Assembly: GCA_009693175.1 (NCBI GenBank)
Contig: SHXT01000002.1
Span: 24,181 to 88,180 of the forward strand
Origin: Candidatus Methylopumilus sp.
Lineage (GTDB): Bacteria > Pseudomonadota > Gammaproteobacteria > Burkholderiales > Methylophilaceae
DNA: 64,000 nt
Reading direction: 5' to 3'
Notes under the pieces: generated by a model
The model's input: the letters and a program-made list of their open reading frames with translations, nothing else
The model's database searches: none
What the model was told of the DNA's origin: nothing
Translations under genes and position numbers: made by a program
Shown: positions 49,101 to 57,414 of the stretch, in pieces
How the letters are laid out: every line of letters starts with the position of its first letter
Position numbering within the stretch: position 1 is the first letter of the stretch

Positions 49101-50062
49101 ATCCACCTTCAACAATTGGTAAAGCCTCGATCCAATCACAGGTTATTCATTTTTTAAATAGACCAATGCCTAAAAATATGCCAACTAAAACATCAAGAGC
49201 ATTATTGGGTATTGAAGATGATAAAGTCATTCCTGTTATAAGAAATTTACAAAAAATTAATGAAGAATCAGATGCAGTTTTTTACTTTCCAGGATGTGGT
49301 TCTGAAAGGTTATTTTCGCAGGTAGGTTTAGCCACCCAGGCTATGTTGTATGAAGTTGGAGCCATTACCGTGCTTCCTCCTGGTTATTTATGTTGTGGTT
49401 ACCCCCAAACTTCCTCAGGCAATCATGATAAAGGCCAGAAAATAACTTCTGATAATCGCGTACAGTTTCATAGGGTTGCTAATACACTTAATTATTTAGA
49501 TATTAAAACAGTGATTGTTTCCTGCGGAACTTGTATGGATCAATTACAAAAATATGAATTTGAAAAAATATTTCCCGGCTGTAGATTGTTAGATATTCAT
49601 GAGTATCTTATGGAAAAAGGCGTAAAAATGCAAGGCGTTTCAGGTACAAGATATATGTATCATGATCCTTGCCATAGTCCAATGAAAACCTATTCACCTA
49701 CAAAAGTAACAAATACTTTAATGAATACAACTGTTCCTCTAAATGACCGTTGTTGTGGTGAGTCAGGAACATTTGCTGTAGGCAGACCAGATATTGCAAC
49801 GCAAGTGAAAAAAAGAAAAGAAGAAGAAATTGAAAAAGGTATTAAAAAAATGGGTATTGAACAGCCTGAATTATTAGGTGAAGTAAAAATTCTTACTTCA
49901 TGCCCTTCTTGCTTGCAGGGACTCGCTCGCTATGGCGAAGACACTAATACGTCTGCAGATTATATTGTAGTAGAACTTGCAAAAAATCTATTGGGGGCTA
50001 ATTGGATGCAAGCTTACGTGGAAAGCTCAACTAAAGGCGGTATTGAAAAGATACTGTTATAA
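46199..50062 (+). CDS. Large FAD/FeS dehydrogenase: DUF3683, FAD-binding, 4Fe-4S and two CCG domains
   Basis: A 1287-residue fusion. The N-terminal DUF3683-type region lies at about 1-130. A D-lactate/glycolate-dehydrogenase-like FAD_binding_4 domain follows ([16 protein letters not shown] at about 205-220), then FAD-oxidase C ([15 protein letters not shown] about 696, [13 protein letters not shown] about 741), two 4Fe-4S sites ([11 protein letters not shown] about 818, [14 protein letters not shown] about 880), then two CCG domains (FPGCGSE about 1027 and HDPCHSP about 1154, with CCGYP and CCGESG). It combines GlcD- and GlcF-like functions in one chain, so it likely oxidises a 2-hydroxy acid and passes electrons to quinone. 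Substrate unknown. Confidence 0.88.
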   Translation: MNAPILKSIFKKQPFPINRLREIPYNYTSFSDREIVIRFLGENIWNILNELRGERKTGRSARMLFEVLGDLWVVNRNPYLQDDLLENPERLKALVDAMYHRINSIEERSSGNPKVIELAEAANKAVKTFEYDFKLVKKFRKKIFSKLKKITKKDNIQFDGLARVSHVTDATDWRVEYPFVVINPDHEEEIAFIVKACIDLELTIIPRGGGTGYTGGAIPLSPFSAVINTEKLDDISTVEYQNLPGVSERIPVIKCGAGLVTRRAMEMATENGLEFACDPTSADACCIGGNIAMNAGGKKAVLWGTALDNLTSWRMVDPDGNWIEIERLDHNLGKIHDVDLVKFKITRYKPDGKELIAEPEILEIPGSNFRKIGLGKDVTDKFLSGLPGVQKEGCDGLITSGTFILHKMPKYIRTVCLEFFGNVSHAVPAIVEIKDHLDQSENTLLAGLEHMDERYIKAVGYSTKAARQERPRMVLIADIASDDEDAVGLSASQIIQIANSRDGEGFVAVSAEARKRFWLDRARTAAIAKHTNAFKINEDVVIPLPKLGEYSDGIERINIELSIKNKLKLLDDLESFIEDEKFIYEEEGLNSDAELNQVKQKMSVDLIHGLREKWGQILDNLDSPVSTLLERHHGIEDKYKNIFRALQSYELRISWKKELKEPLHEIFSGREYQSFLKQLDQIHKNTLKSRVFIALHMHAGDGNVHTNIPVNSDDYQMMQEARDAVVRVMQLAKNLNGVISGEHGIGITKMEFLDESTINAFEKYKNQVDPFGHFNKGKLLSGSGLDNAYTPSFGLLEQESIIMEQSAIGEIADSISDCLRCGKCKPVCTTHVPRSNLLYSPRNKILATSLLIEAFLYEEQTRRGISIKHFDEFNDVADHCTVCHKCLNPCPVDIDFGDVSIAMRNFLREQGKRHFSPGTALAMSYLNMKDPVTIKIMRTLMVDLGYKAQQFGHKLLKKLGVINLFKKYPPSTIGKASIQSQVIHFLNRPMPKNMPTKTSRALLGIEDDKVIPVIRNLQKINEESDAVFYFPGCGSERLFSQVGLATQAMLYEVGAITVLPPGYLCCGYPQTSSGNHDKGQKITSDNRVQFHRVANTLNYLDIKTVIVSCGTCMDQLQKYEFEKIFPGCRLLDIHEYLMEKGVKMQGVSGTRYMYHDPCHSPMKTYSPTKVTNTLMNTTVPLNDRCCGESGTFAVGRPDIATQVKKRKEEEIEKGIKKMGIEQPELLGEVKILTSCPSCLQGLARYGEDTNTSADYIVVELAKNLLGANWMQAYVESSTKGGIEKILL

Positions 50063-50063
50063 C

Positions 50064-50777
50064 TTAAATAGGTATAAATAATCCTGTAGCAACATTTTGA
50101 ATAATACGAATAATACTACGTTCAGTTTTTTCAGATAACGTAAAAGCCAAGAAATCTGTTCTGCCTATAATTTTCCCAAATTCTCTTTCAAACGATAAAT
50201 TATTTTCTTTTTCATTCATTTCATTTGCCAGCAAGAAAGGCTTGCCATGACTGTCCTTTGTATTTGAAAGTTTCCATACAGCAATTTCAATATTACGTGA
50301 AGAGTTATATAAAAGCTGAGGGTCAACGGAATCAAATAAATAAAATTCTTTTTTACCACCATGAGCTTTGATAAGCATCGTATAAATCCCTACAACAAAT
50401 GAAAGCACTCTATCGCCTTTATATTCCTCATTGAATGTTAAATAAATGGCATCAGTGCCTTGTAGGTTATTAATAGCCTCAAAATTCCAATTGTGATTTC
50501 CATTAAAAACCCAATTCACCATTTTTTCTGCACCTTCTGAAGTACTTTTTTTTAGTTCTGAAGGATTTCTTTTGTATAGTTTAGTCATAAGCATTTTAAG
50601 GCTCATAATATTCTCTCTTATTTCATGGTCAGCCATACGATCAAAATCTGTTTTTCCAAGCTGACTTGAAGATTGCCTATCAGGCTCCACTATCTCCTTA
50701 GAATCGATTGGTTGAATTGATATGCAAATTAAAGATAGAAGAAAAAAAAAGAAATAATAAAATTTATTCTTTAACAT
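50064..50777 (-). CDS. Secreted protein of unknown function after phoR
   Basis: A 237-residue protein with a strongly hydrophobic signal peptide (FYYFFFFLLSLICISI). The mature region has no motif I recognise: helical N-terminal half (MADHEIRENIMSLKMLM) and mixed strand regions such as DAIYLTFNEEYKGDRV. It overlaps phoR by 14 bases and is probably cotranscribed with phoB-phoR. It could be phosphate-linked, though nothing in the protein itself says so. Confidence 0.6.
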   Translation of the reverse strand: MLKNKFYYFFFFLLSLICISIQPIDSKEIVEPDRQSSSQLGKTDFDRMADHEIRENIMSLKMLMTKLYKRNPSELKKSTSEGAEKMVNWVFNGNHNWNFEAINNLQGTDAIYLTFNEEYKGDRVLSFVVGIYTMLIKAHGGKKEFYLFDSVDPQLLYNSSRNIEIAVWKLSNTKDSHGKPFLLANEMNEKENNLSFEREFGKIIGRTDFLAFTLSEKTERSIIRIIQNVATGLFIPI

Positions 50778-52077
50778 TTTTTTTTAAAGCGAGTCTATCT
50801 CGTGGGAATAAAATTTTGAATTGACTGCCTTTGCCTATTTGGCTGGTAATTTCCATTTGTGCTTGATGTCGAATGCACACATGTTTAACAATCGATAAAC
50901 CTAATCCTGTTCCGCCTGAGTTTCGACTTCGATTAGCATCTATTCTATAAAAACGCTCTGTAAGTCTTGGTATTAAATCCTCATCAATGCCAATGCCATA
51001 GTCTTGCACTTCAAAATAGGGTTGATGGTCTTTTGTATCCCATACAATATTTACCATACCATTTTTTTTACTATAGCGTATTGCATTAGTAATAAGATTT
51101 AGAAAAGCGCTGTAAATCTCTTTTTCATATCCAAGCAAGATAACATTTTTATTGATCGACAGATTAAGCTTACATGTTTTTTTCGATACCAAATCAGCAT
51201 CTTTTTTTAAATTTTTAAAAAATTGATTTATATCAATCTCTTTTTTTTCTGCAGGTAATGTATTAAATTCAATAGATGATAATTGAAGCAAGTCATCTAC
51301 TAATTTTTTCATGCGGTCAGATTGTTCAACCATCATTTTTAGGTAAGTTCGCGTTTTTTCATTAAATTCATTTTTCATATCCGAGAGCGTTTCTAAAAAT
51401 CCAATAATTACAGTAAGAGGTGTTTTTAACTCATGTGAAACATTGGCTATAAAGTCTCTTCTAATAAAATCATTTTTTTCTAGCTGTGTGATATCTCTAC
51501 AAATTAAAAGTTTTTGATTAATGCCAAATGGAACTAATAATATCTCGAATGATTTACCTGTGTTTCTCCATGAAATTAATTTAAGCGTAGCACCATCTTT
51601 ATTGTCGTTTAGGTATTCGGTAAATCTAGTCTCACGCAAAAGATAGTTAATGGGTTGATTAAGATCTTTAGCTGGGTTGATGCTAAGCATTCTTTCTGAG
51701 GGTTTGTTACACCACTCAATCTCATTGTTTTGGTTAAGAGCGATAATGCCATCCGGAATAGCTTCTGCGGCAGTCATGAATCTACCAAGTATTGATGTGA
51801 GTTCAGATTTACTTCTTTTTTGCTTTCGGTACTCTTGATAAAGTGTCGAAAATATTTCTTCCCACACACCAGATCCATTGGGAATTGTTGATAAATTTGG
51901 GCTTTTAAGCCATTTATTTAAACGATAAATCCAATAGACATGCAAAAGAAGATAAACAATAAGGCATGAGATAAAAAAGAAAGAGGCCACTTCTAAGCTT
52001 TTAAATCCCCAAATAATAAGAGATAAAAAAGATATAAGTAAAAAAATAAAAAAAGTATTCCAACGGATATCTTGCAA
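50764..52077 (-). CDS. phoR: Phosphate regulon sensor histidine kinase PhoR
   Basis: A 437-residue membrane kinase. Two N-terminal transmembrane helices, a PAS-like region around GIIALNQNNEIEWCNKP, the H box NVSHELKTPLTVI, and the ATPase motifs N (NLITNAIRYS), G1 (DYGIGIDED) and G2 (GGTGLGLSIVKH). Autophosphorylates and passes phosphate to PhoB, 66 bases upstream. PhoR rather than another kinase is supported by gene order and the Pho boxes. Confidence 0.93.
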   Translation of the reverse strand: MQDIRWNTFFIFLLISFLSLIIWGFKSLEVASFFFISCLIVYLLLHVYWIYRLNKWLKSPNLSTIPNGSGVWEEIFSTLYQEYRKQKRSKSELTSILGRFMTAAEAIPDGIIALNQNNEIEWCNKPSERMLSINPAKDLNQPINYLLRETRFTEYLNDNKDGATLKLISWRNTGKSFEILLVPFGINQKLLICRDITQLEKNDFIRRDFIANVSHELKTPLTVIIGFLETLSDMKNEFNEKTRTYLKMMVEQSDRMKKLVDDLLQLSSIEFNTLPAEKKEIDINQFFKNLKKDADLVSKKTCKLNLSINKNVILLGYEKEIYSAFLNLITNAIRYSKKNGMVNIVWDTKDHQPYFEVQDYGIGIDEDLIPRLTERFYRIDANRSRNSGGTGLGLSIVKHVCIRHQAQMEITSQIGKGSQFKILFPRDRLALKKNVKE

Positions 52078-52084
52078 TTTTTTT

Positions 52085-52115
52085 CTCGTTAAAAGTGTAT
52101 GTATATTATAACGAG
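52085..52115. repeat. Inverted repeat in the phoB-phoR gap
   Basis: CTCGTTA (52085-52091) and TAACGAG (52109-52115), perfect 7-bp arms with a 17-base loop, lie in the 66-base gap between phoB and phoR. No T tract follows on the minus strand. It could stabilise the phoB message end or reduce downstream phoR expression. Confidence 0.35.
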
Positions 52116-52143
52116 GAATACTTGAAAGTGATGAAGGTAACTG

Positions 52144-52830
52144 CTATTTTGTAGAGAGCCTGTAGCCACTGCCCCGCACGGTTTGTATTAAATCTTCATG
52201 CTGTGAATTGGCAAGAATATTTCTAAGTCTTCGAATATGAACATCTACTGTTCTGTCCTCAATGAAAATTTGACTGCCCCAAACTTTATCAAGAAGTTGA
52301 CTTCTTGAGTAGACTCTTTCTGGATTGCTCATGAAAAAATGAAGAAGTCTGAATTCTGTAGGGCCCATTTCTAATTTTTTTTCATGGCCAGTGACGCGAT
52401 GTGAAACAGGATTTAATTCTAACCCATTAATTTTAATAAGATCTTCAGTGAGCTCAGGCGCCTTCCTCCTAAGAACCGCTTTGATTCGCGCATTTAGTTC
52501 TCGTGGACTGAAAGGCTTAGTAATGTAATCATCTGCACCAACTTCTAAACCTTTAATTTTATCCAGTTCATCACTTCGAGCCGTTAACATAATGATAGGG
52601 ATTTTTTTAGTCAAAGTATTGCTACGTAGTTTTTTTGCAAAATCTATGCCGGACATGCCAGGTAACATCCAGTCAAGCAATATGAGATCAGGCAAAGCCT
52701 CATGAATAAGTTTTTCCGCATGCTCTGCGCTTATTGCTCTTAATGGATTATAGCCAGCTTGAGATATATTCAGTGCTAGAAGCTCAAGAATTGGGCTTTC
52801 ATCCTCAACGACCAGTATGTTAGCTTTCAT
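52144..52830 (-). CDS. phoB: Phosphate regulon response regulator PhoB
   Basis: A 228-residue OmpR-family regulator: receiver with acidic pocket ILVVEDESPI, phospho-Asp in LLDWMLPGMSG and KPF near 105, then the winged-helix DNA-binding domain (EMGPTEFRLLHFFM, RTVDVHIRRLRNIL). Typical PhoB length. Three Pho-box half-sites sit just upstream, so it is probably autoregulated. Confidence 0.96.
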   Translation of the reverse strand: MKANILVVEDESPILELLALNISQAGYNPLRAISAEHAEKLIHEALPDLILLDWMLPGMSGIDFAKKLRSNTLTKKIPIIMLTARSDELDKIKGLEVGADDYITKPFSPRELNARIKAVLRRKAPELTEDLIKINGLELNPVSHRVTGHEKKLEMGPTEFRLLHFFMSNPERVYSRSQLLDKVWGSQIFIEDRTVDVHIRRLRNILANSQHEDLIQTVRGSGYRLSTK

Positions 52831-52862
52831 AGTTGCCTACATTAATAGATTGACTGTGATCG

Positions 52863-52891
52863 TATGACATTAATATGACATTTTGATGACA
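52863..52891 (-). promoter_or_regulatory. Triple Pho-box repeat upstream of phoB
   Basis: On the minus strand, TGTCATC-AAAA-TGTCATA-TTAA-TGTCATA: three 7-mers close to the PhoB half-site (TGTCAT core), each spaced 11 bp. The start is 33 bases upstream of the phoB ATG. A TATTAA-like -10 lies at 52842-52847 (minus strand). PhoB binding here should autoregulate phoB-phoR; it could also affect the divergent transporter. Confidence 0.85.
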
Positions 52892-52968
52892 ATACCTAGT
52901 TTACAAAGAATTGAGTAATTTTTTTTAAATTAATTTAATATTGAATTATTAATTTTTAGAGAATATAC

Positions 52969-54639
52969 ATGTCAGGCTTTTTTTCAAAAGAATATATTAC
53001 CGCTAAAGCTTCCTATAATCGTTGGTTAGTTCCACCCGCTGCATTAGGCATCCATCTTTCAATTGGCATGGCATATGGATTTAGTGTGTTTTGGAAGCCT
53101 TTAGGTAATGCCTTATTAGGCAGTGATGGCAAGCCTTTAGCTGCCTGTGCTGCTGGCGCTTCAACCTTTATGGATAAGTTTCATGGCACTCTTCGAGCTT
53201 TAACCGCGACTGATTGTAATTGGACTCAATTTGATTTGGGATGGATGTACACCTTATTTTTTGTTCTTTTAGGTTGTTCTGCAGCTCTTTGGGGTAGCTG
53301 GTTAGAACGTTCTGGTCCTAGAAAAGCTGGGCTTGTGTCTGCATTGTGTTGGTGTGGTGGTTTATTACTTTCTGCATTAGGTATCTATAGCCATCAACTT
53401 TGGATGATGTGGCTTGGAAGTGGCGTCATAGGCGGCATTGGTTTAGGTCTGGGATATATTTCTCCCGTATCTACTTTAATTAAATGGTTCCCTGACAAAA
53501 GAGGCATGGCGACTGGTATGGCCATTATGGGGTTTGGTGGAGGTGCCATGATAGGTTCTCCACTAGCTACAATGTTAATGACAAAATTTTCTACTAATGT
53601 TAATGGGTTTACTCAACCGGGTATTTGGCAAACATTTGTTGTATTGGCCATTATTTATTCTCTCTTTATGATTTCAGGTTCTTTAGGTTATCGAGTCCCT
53701 CCATCAGGATGGAAGCCATCAGGATGGAGCCCCTCCAAAAGTAACAATAACAACATGATTGCAGTAAATCATGTGCATTTAAATAAAGCGCATAAAACCC
53801 CACAATTTTGGTTTTTATGGATAGTTCTTTGTATGAATGTTTCAGCTGGTATTGGTATTATTGGGGCGGCAGCACCAATGTTACAAGAAACATTTGGCGG
53901 TGCTTTAATTGGACATGCGGACTTAGGCTTTTCAGACCTCAAGAAAGATGAATCTTTATTAGCGCTTGCAGTAGCTGTTAGTGCAGGCTTTGTGGGGTTA
54001 ATTTCTTTATTTAATATTTTTGGTCGTTTTTTCTGGGCCAGTATTTCAGATAAATTAGGCAGAAAATTTACTTATGTTATATTTTTTATGCTTGGTATTG
54101 CAATGTATGTTACTGCATCTTACATGGCTGGATCAAAATCTTTAGCGCTCTTTGCAGCGTGTTTTTGTATTATTGCTTCTATGTATGGTGGAGGATTTGC
54201 AACGATACCCGCTTATTTAGCAGATATGTTTGGAACACAATTTGTGGGCGCAATTCACGGAAGAATTTTAACGGCATGGTCAACTGCAGGTATATTAGGA
54301 CCTGTGATTGTTAATTATATGCACGATATGAGAGTTGAAGCGCAAGTTCCTTTTTCAGAAATTTACGCACCTATTTTTTATATATTAGCGGCTATGTTAG
54401 CGATAGGATTTATTGCAAATCTGATGGTAAGACCTGTCGCTAAAAATTTCTTTATGACCGATAAAGAATTATTAGCTGAGAAAAAATTGGCACATGAGAA
54501 ATTTATTTCAGTAAAAGACGTGATTGGAAGAGCTGAAAAAACTCCATTAATTACTTTTCTTGCTTGGTCAGCCGTTGGAATACCTATCTCTTATGGTATA
54601 TGGAGCACAATACAAAAAGCTTGGATATTGTTTCATTAA
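52969..54639 (+). CDS. OFA-family major facilitator transporter
   Basis: A 556-residue protein with about 12 to 14 transmembrane helices. LSIGMAYGFSVFWKPL near the start and the intracellular loop WFPDKRGMATGMAIMGFGGG fit the oxalate/formate antiporter (OFA) group of MFS proteins. The insert between helices 1 and 2 (about 45-80) and an extra C-terminal helix are longer than usual. Substrate unknown. It is divergent to phoB, with the Pho boxes in between. Confidence 0.85.
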   Translation: MSGFFSKEYITAKASYNRWLVPPAALGIHLSIGMAYGFSVFWKPLGNALLGSDGKPLAACAAGASTFMDKFHGTLRALTATDCNWTQFDLGWMYTLFFVLLGCSAALWGSWLERSGPRKAGLVSALCWCGGLLLSALGIYSHQLWMMWLGSGVIGGIGLGLGYISPVSTLIKWFPDKRGMATGMAIMGFGGGAMIGSPLATMLMTKFSTNVNGFTQPGIWQTFVVLAIIYSLFMISGSLGYRVPPSGWKPSGWSPSKSNNNNMIAVNHVHLNKAHKTPQFWFLWIVLCMNVSAGIGIIGAAAPMLQETFGGALIGHADLGFSDLKKDESLLALAVAVSAGFVGLISLFNIFGRFFWASISDKLGRKFTYVIFFMLGIAMYVTASYMAGSKSLALFAACFCIIASMYGGGFATIPAYLADMFGTQFVGAIHGRILTAWSTAGILGPVIVNYMHDMRVEAQVPFSEIYAPIFYILAAMLAIGFIANLMVRPVAKNFFMTDKELLAEKKLAHEKFISVKDVIGRAEKTPLITFLAWSAVGIPISYGIWSTIQKAWILFH

Positions 54640-54676
54640 TTCATATAAAAGTTAAAGATAGCTCTCATATAAGTTA

Positions 54677-54704
54677 AAATTACTTTTTTATAAAAAAGTA
54701 ATTT
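54677..54704. promoter_or_regulatory. Perfect 28-bp AT-rich palindrome upstream of ribH
   Basis: Arms AAATTACTTTTTTA (54677-54690) and TAAAAAAGTAATTT (54691-54704) are perfect inverted repeats with no spacer. It sits 37 bases after the transporter stop and directly before the ribH ribosome binding site. It may be an operator or a weak bidirectional terminator; it lacks the G+C core of the other terminators here. Confidence 0.55.
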
Positions 54705-54711
54705 AGAAGGA
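54705..54711 (+). promoter_or_regulatory. Ribosome binding site that supports the ribH TTG start
   Basis: AGAAGGA lies nine bases before TTG at 54721. The in-frame stop TGA at 54718-54720 precedes it and the first in-frame ATG is 19 codons further, inside the conserved fold, so TTG must be the start. Confidence 0.8.
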
Positions 54712-54720
54712 TTTAACTGA

Positions 54721-55170
54721 TTGAGAGAAATTGTAAAAAATTTAAATGGAAAATCATTCTCCATTGGTATCGTAATGTCAGAATTTAATCCTCATGTTGG
54801 TGAAGCTCTTTTTAAGGCTTGCCAACATGAACTTCTAAATCTCGGGGTGGCAGATGATCACATTGTGTTAGCCAAGGTCCCTGGCGTCTTGGAAGCTCCT
54901 CTAGCTCTCCAAAAGATGGCTCAATCAAAAAAGTTTAGTGCACTTATCGCTATAGGAGCTGTGATAAGAGGAGAGACCTTTCATTTTGAAGTGGTAGCCA
55001 ATCATTCAGCAAAATCAATTATGGATGTTCAGTTGGCATTTAACATACCAATTGTTAATGCAATACTAACCACAGATAATGATGATCAAGCGATGGAAAG
55101 AACTTCAATTAAAGGCAAAGAAGCTGCCCAGGTAGCGATTCAAATGATACATTTGTTAAAGTCAATTTAA
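54721..55170 (+). CDS. ribH: 6,7-dimethyl-8-ribityllumazine synthase
   Basis: Last-but-one step of riboflavin synthesis; 149 residues. FSIGIVMSEFNPHVGEAL, the KVPGVLEAPLALQKMA segment, and the catalytic-site region IAIGAVIRGETFHFEVVA are typical. It uses a TTG start supported by a good ribosome binding site. The usual partner nusB follows, overlapping by one base. Confidence 0.95.
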   Translation: MREIVKNLNGKSFSIGIVMSEFNPHVGEALFKACQHELLNLGVADDHIVLAKVPGVLEAPLALQKMAQSKKFSALIAIGAVIRGETFHFEVVANHSAKSIMDVQLAFNIPIVNAILTTDNDDQAMERTSIKGKEAAQVAIQMIHLLKSI

Positions 55171-55631
55171 TGTCAGAAATCCAGCCTATAAAAAAGAAGA
55201 AAAAATTAGTAAATAACAGGCGAAAATCTAGAGAGCTTGTTATGAAAAGTATTTATCGTGGGATCTTAAATCAGTTCGATATTAATCAGATTAAGAAAGA
55301 TATTAAAGACGACCCTGATTATCTAAAAGCAGACGAAGTTTTTTATGGGGACCTTTTTGATGGTGTTATAAGCCATATTGATCAATTAAATGATGAGATA
55401 TCAATTTTTATTGATCGACCCATTAGTAAATTAAGTCCTATTGAACATTCCATTTTATATATTGCAGTTTATGAGCTTATTTATAATGCTTCAATTCCAT
55501 ATCGAGTAGCAATTAATGAGGGCGTTGAACTTGCTAAAACATTTGGCGGTGTTGAAGGGTATAAATATATAAATGGAGTGTTAGATAAAGTCGCTGAAAA
55601 AAGAAGGCCGCTAGAATTCTCTAAAAATTAA
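55170..55631 (+). CDS. nusB: Transcription antitermination factor NusB
   Basis: A 153-residue all-helical RNA-binding protein for rrn antitermination (boxA). The Lys/Arg-rich start KKKKKLVNNRRKSRELVMKS is the RNA-binding face. The core has ISKLSPIEHSILYIAVYEL and RVAINEGVELAKTFGG with the C-terminal KYINGVLDKVA. Directly follows ribH, the classic order. Stop overlaps the convergent lpxH by four bases. Confidence 0.95.
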   Translation: MSEIQPIKKKKKLVNNRRKSRELVMKSIYRGILNQFDINQIKKDIKDDPDYLKADEVFYGDLFDGVISHIDQLNDEISIFIDRPISKLSPIEHSILYIAVYELIYNASIPYRVAINEGVELAKTFGGVEGYKYINGVLDKVAEKRRPLEFSKN

Positions 55632-56347
55632 ATTTGATTAGTTTTAATGCCATTTGCATTAAATGTTAAATAACTTCCTTGTTCGTACCAATCACCTAAA
55701 ACAATACGCTCAATCTTATATCCATTGATATCCATTGGATGGCGATCTGGTTTATGAGTATGACCATGGATAAGAAGATCTGGGTAATTAAATTGAATTA
55801 TAAGTTGATTGATTGCATCTATATTGACATCCATAATCTCATTAGACTTATTTTTCTTTTTCAACTCACTTTCTTTTCTTAGTTGATCTGCAATTAAAAG
55901 TCTTTCATTAAGAGATTTTTTAAGAAAGTCATTTTGCCACGAAATTTTTCTAACTTCTTTCTTGTAGGTTTGATATTCAAGATCATCGGTACATAAAGAA
56001 TCACCGTGACTAAGAAGCACTCTTTTATCAAAGATTTCAACAAGTGTAGGGTCTTTTAATAGAGTAGCCCCAGTTTTTTTTTCAAAAGCATGCCCTATTA
56101 GAAAGTCCCTATTTCCATGCATTAAAAAAACTTTAGTATGGCGATTTGTTAACCGCTTAATCGCATTTATTATATCTGTATGCTTTTTAGAATCATCCCC
56201 TATCCAATATTCAAAAAGATCGCCTAATATATAGATGGCATTGTATTCACTGGCAATTTTATCTAAAAAATTAATAAAAGCATGAGTAATACTTGGACGG
56301 CTCTCACACAAGTGTATATCAGATACAAATATACTTTGATTAGGCAA
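55628..56347 (-). CDS. lpxH: UDP-2,3-diacylglucosamine hydrolase
   Basis: Lipid A pathway pyrophosphatase of 239 residues that makes lipid X. The calcineurin-type metal site is intact: FVSDIHLCESRPSI, GDLFEYWIGDD, HGNRDFLIG, LSHGDSLCTDD and HGHTHKPDRH. It shows that this Gram-negative makes lipid A by the LpxH route. Convergent with nusB, upstream of the cyclophilin run. Confidence 0.96.
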   Translation of the reverse strand: MPNQSIFVSDIHLCESRPSITHAFINFLDKIASEYNAIYILGDLFEYWIGDDSKKHTDIINAIKRLTNRHTKVFLMHGNRDFLIGHAFEKKTGATLLKDPTLVEIFDKRVLLSHGDSLCTDDLEYQTYKKEVRKISWQNDFLKKSLNERLLIADQLRKESELKKKNKSNEIMDVNIDAINQLIIQFNYPDLLIHGHTHKPDRHPMDINGYKIERIVLGDWYEQGSYLTFNANGIKTNQI

Positions 56348-56349
56348 TA

Positions 56350-56835
56350 TTAATCGACTATAACGTTAAGTATAGTTACTGCTTCACGAGGTACATCCTG
56401 ATGTCCACCAGAGCTACCTGTGGTAACTTTTTGAATTTTATCTACAATATCTGTACCCTCTGTAACTTTACCAAAAACACAATAACCCCAACCGTCTTGC
56501 CCTGGGTGATTTAAGAAGTCATTATTATTTATATTAATGAAAAATTGACTCGTTGCTGAATCAGGTATTGGTGTTCTTGCCATAGCGATAGTGTATTTAT
56601 TATTTTTAAGTCCATTATTCGCTTCGTTTTTAATAGGCTTCTCAGTAGCTTTCTGTTTCATTGAAGCATCAAATCCCCCACCTTGAATCATAAAGCCATC
56701 AATGACTCTATGAAAAATAGTGCCATTGTAATAGCCACTTTTGGCATAGTTTAAAAAATTTTCTACCGTTAAAGGCGCTTTACTGTGATCAACTTCCAAA
56801 ATAATATTGCCAAAGCTTGTTGAGAGTGTAATCAA
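56350..56835 (-). CDS. ppiB: Cytoplasmic cyclophilin-type peptidyl-prolyl isomerase
   Basis: A 161-residue cyclophilin without signal peptide. [24 protein letters not shown] and the C-terminal [19 protein letters not shown] give the active site. It overlaps closely with lpxH (2 bases between) and lies 20 bases after the exported homologue below. Confidence 0.94.
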   Translation of the reverse strand: MITLSTSFGNIILEVDHSKAPLTVENFLNYAKSGYYNGTIFHRVIDGFMIQGGGFDASMKQKATEKPIKNEANNGLKNNKYTIAMARTPIPDSATSQFFININNNDFLNHPGQDGWGYCVFGKVTEGTDIVDKIQKVTTGSSGGHQDVPREAVTILNVIVD

Positions 56836-56855
56836 TTAAAATCCTTTATAAATTA

Positions 56856-57410
56856 TTAGTTAATATGTTTTGCGTTAATAATAACGACAGGTCTAATAGG
56901 AACATCTGAAAAACCTCTTGAACTTCCTGTAGGAAGTTGTCCAATTTTTTGAATTATATTCATCCCTTCGGTAACTTTACCAAAAACACAGTAACCTACA
57001 GATGTTGGTTCGGGGCTTGTATAGTTTAGAAAACTATTATCGATAAGATTAATAAAAAATTGAGCTGTTGCTGAGTTAGGATCATTTGTTCTAGCCATTG
57101 CAATTGTTCCGGCGCTATTAACTAAGCCATTGTTAGACTCATTAAAAATAGGAGCCTGTGTTTTCTTTTCAATAATATCTCTTGTAAATCCTCCGCCTTG
57201 AATCATGAAATTACTGATCACTCTGTGAAAAATAGTTTCTTTATAAAAACCACTATCCACATAACTTAAAAAATTATTAACTGTCTTTAGTGCTTTTTCA
57301 GGATACAACTCAATCTTAAAGTTTCCTTGATTGGTTTCAAATTCTACAATTGGATTTGCAGCTTCTGCGAGCGATGAAATTAAACAAAAAAGTAAAAAAA
57401 GCACTTTCAT
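56856..57410 (-). CDS. Exported cyclophilin-type peptidyl-prolyl isomerase
   Basis: A 184-residue protein with signal peptide (VLFLLFCLISSLAEA) and cyclophilin domain: [39 protein letters not shown] and [14 protein letters not shown]. It is like the neighbouring cytoplasmic copy, so the two look like a tandem duplication with different destinations. I choose the ATG at 57410, giving the signal peptide and no overlap; an ATG at 57458 would overlap the previous gene by 44 bases. Confidence 0.88.
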   Translation of the reverse strand: MKVLFLLFCLISSLAEAANPIVEFETNQGNFKIELYPEKALKTVNNFLSYVDSGFYKETIFHRVISNFMIQGGGFTRDIIEKKTQAPIFNESNNGLVNSAGTIAMARTNDPNSATAQFFINLIDNSFLNYTSPEPTSVGYCVFGKVTEGMNIIQKIGQLPTGSSRGFSDVPIRPVVIINAKHIN

Positions 57411-57414
57411 TATA

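Noticed and set aside
54640..54720. FMN riboswitch before ribH
   Set aside because: The 81-base gap is too short and AT-rich and lacks the conserved RFN element; only the palindrome is present.
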